Below are positions 32,327 to 33,273 of a DNA stretch of 33,273 nt, one piece after another. Under the pieces are notes generated by a model that saw only the letters and a program-made list of their open reading frames with translations, was not told where the DNA came from and ran no database searches. Every line of letters begins with the position of its first letter. Positions within the stretch are counted from its first letter, which is position 1. The position numbers and the translations under genes were made by a program. Source of the stretch: Microcaldota archaeon (GTDB taxonomy: Archaea > Micrarchaeota > Micrarchaeia > Anstonellales > Anstonellaceae); the NCBI GenBank assembly GCA_021813025.1, contig JAKAME010000006.1, positions 1 through 33,273 on the forward strand, in the 5' to 3' direction.

Positions 32327-32572
32327 ATGAAGTCGACGATGCTGCAATATGATAATGCGGTCGAGCAGGCAGTGGACCGCCTGCTGCAGATGGGGATTTT
32401 CACCTCAAAGGCAGACGTATTTCGTATAGGCGCTATGGAACTGGCAGCCAGATACGGGGCAGTCAAGAGCAAGGAAGAGATTATCGAAGAGATGATGATG
32501 CGAGATGCCGAGAGCTCGTACAAGAAAGCGAAAGCGGGAAAGGGGAAATTCTACCGCCTCGATGAGCTTTAG
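32327..32572 (+). CDS. Antitoxin-like protein (probable ribbon-helix-helix)
   Basis: 81 aa from the ATG at 32327, preceded by GGTGAT; an earlier TTG two codons upstream is less likely. The first 50 residues (MLQYDNAVEQAVDRLLQMGIFTSKADVFRIGAMELAARYG) fit a short strand plus two helices with the S-K-A-D-V-F-R-x-G-A turn typical of CopG/RHH antitoxins. The C-terminal part is charged (KAKAGKGKFYRLDEL) and would bind the toxin. It lies 11 bp before a RelE/ParE-like toxin gene and behind an inverted repeat. It probably neutralises the toxin and represses its own promoter. Confidence 0.78.
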   Translation: MKSTMLQYDNAVEQAVDRLLQMGIFTSKADVFRIGAMELAARYGAVKSKEEIIEEMMMRDAESSYKKAKAGKGKFYRLDEL

Positions 32573-32583
32573 AGGGATTTGGA

Positions 32584-32874
32584 ATGCTAAAACCCGCCGG
32601 CCCATTCATCGTCGGTCTCAATGAAGATGCGCAAAAACAGTTCGGGGCTTTGGACAATTCGGTACGCGAGCGAATCAAGAAAAGGCTGCAGAAGCTTGAG
32701 ATAAATCATGACGTGCGCACGCTGATAGGGCGACCGGATGTCTGGGTCTCGGAAATCGGGGATTATAGAATATATTACCTGATAGATGCTGCAGCGAAAA
32801 TCAAGACCGTCTTCTTCGTCGGCGACCACAAGGAGTATGAACGGCGCTATGAGAAGATGTTCGGCAAGAGATAA
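32584..32874 (+). CDS. RelE/ParE-superfamily toxin
   Basis: 96 aa. The ATG at 32584 follows GAGGGATTTGGA. The fold signature is clear: an N-terminal FIVGLNEDAQKQFGALDNSVRERIKKRLQKLE helix pair, then strands VWVSEIGDYRIYYLID and IKTVFFVGDHKEYERRY, matching the R-x-x-Y/Y-x-I and V-x-H-R-x-x-Y-R pattern of the family. The terminal GDHKEYERRYEK carries the His, Lys and Arg typical of mRNA-cleaving RelE-like toxins, although some ParE-like relatives hit gyrase. It is paired with the upstream antitoxin. Confidence 0.88.
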   Translation: MLKPAGPFIVGLNEDAQKQFGALDNSVRERIKKRLQKLEINHDVRTLIGRPDVWVSEIGDYRIYYLIDAAAKIKTVFFVGDHKEYERRYEKMFGKR

Positions 32875-32937
32875 CGAACCCTGCTTCCGCTAACCCCTCA
32901 TTAAAATAAAGAAAATCGAAGGCAGCCAACTATAGAC

Positions 32938-33273
32938 CGGATGTGGTAGAAAGGTTTAGTAGCGGCTGGCTGAAAGGCTCGCGTGAGCTTGCCTCTTACA
33001 CCACCGCCCTATCGAACGGATCTGCTATCCGCCCTTAAACCACCTCGTTTTGAGACCCGCTTCGACCTTAGATGCTTTCAGGTCTTATCGGATAGCGCGT
33101 AGCGGCCCGGCGGTGCTTTTCACAACCGGTAGACCAGAGGCGCCGAACCCAAGTTCCTCGCGTACTCATGGGTTCTTCCTCTCAGGTGGCAACACTCCCA
33201 GTAGATACTACCGAACTGTCTCGCGACGTTCTGAACCCAGCTCATGTAGGTCTTTAATGGATGAACAACCCAA
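32938..33273 (-). rRNA. 23S rRNA, 3'-terminal part (partial, runs off the window)
   Basis: The minus strand shows universal domain VI signatures: GAGCTGGGTTCAGAACGTCG, then CGAGACAGTTCGG, the sarcin-ricin loop (about 33154-33166) and the terminal GCTACTAAACC near 32955-32965. Only the last ~330 nt are in the window. The 3' boundary at about 32938 is estimated from the E. coli distance after ACTAA and may be off by 10-20 nt. The sarcin-ricin loop reads AGTACGCGAGGAA, with C in place of the conserved ricin-target A. Confidence 0.92.

Noticed and set aside
1..33273. CRISPR arrays, IS elements, transposases or integrases
   Set aside because: No regularly spaced short repeats and no transposase or recombinase motifs were found; the gene-end repeats are single copies of coding ends, not CRISPR-like.

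Overview
The window looks like a chromosomal segment of a small, fairly GC-rich archaeon, most likely of the DPANN group (Micrarchaeota- or Diapherotrites-like; the lineage is inferred, not proven). The evidence is an archaeal aIF5B, a Nop5-type C/D-box RNP core protein, an STT3/AglB oligosaccharyltransferase, five proteins with class III (pilin/archaellin) signal peptides, archaeal-type Dcd and Dut, a dihydrouridine synthase, and many TATA boxes about 26 nt upstream of start codons. Several TATA boxes are shared by divergent genes. Where a leader exists, the ribosome-binding site is often GGTGAT.

Layout. 1-1288 (-): truncated, secreted, Ala-rich protein. 1413-7085 (-): AT-richer three-gene operon encoding a protein with an internal duplication, a 952-aa HEXXH zinc-peptidase-like protein and a TPR protein with a transglutaminase-like Cys-His-Asp arrangement. 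7288-9105 (+): unknown low-complexity protein. 9126-13041 (-): small unknown gene and AglB. 13077-14333 (+): membrane protein and a one-domain asparaginase-like protein. 14330-15328 (-): Dus. 15404-16827 (+): cyclophilin lipoprotein, tRNA-Pro(TGG) and a K+ channel. 16824-18912 (-): nop5-metallophosphoesterase-GNAT operon. 19033-24886: accessory zone with a second HEXXH protein, dcd, a HEAT-like protein, a DUF6498-like membrane protein and two unknown proteins. 24960-26726 (-): aIF5B. 26845-31534: pilin-like proteins, dUTPase and a surface glycoprotein candidate. 31782-32874 (+): small unknown gene and a toxin-antitoxin pair. From about 32938 to the edge (-): 3' end of 23S rRNA.

The most striking observation is in the accessory zone. 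The last 8-12 codons of the aIF5B gene occur three times in the same orientation: at the real gene end and again after each of two unknown single-gene units. In the same way, the last codons of dcd recur beyond the HEAT-like gene. Many differences between copies are synonymous. This pattern suggests that single-gene cargo units were inserted repeatedly at the 3' ends of housekeeping genes, each time regenerating the gene end and leaving the displaced end behind. No integrase or transposase is visible.

Second in interest, the 23S sarcin-ricin loop has C where the universally conserved ricin-target adenine (E. coli A2660) is expected.

Functionally, AglB would glycosylate the sequon-rich exported proteins (pilins, cyclophilin lipoprotein, surface protein). 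Dcd and Dut form the dCTP to dUTP to dUMP route, and Nop5 and Dus act in RNA modification.
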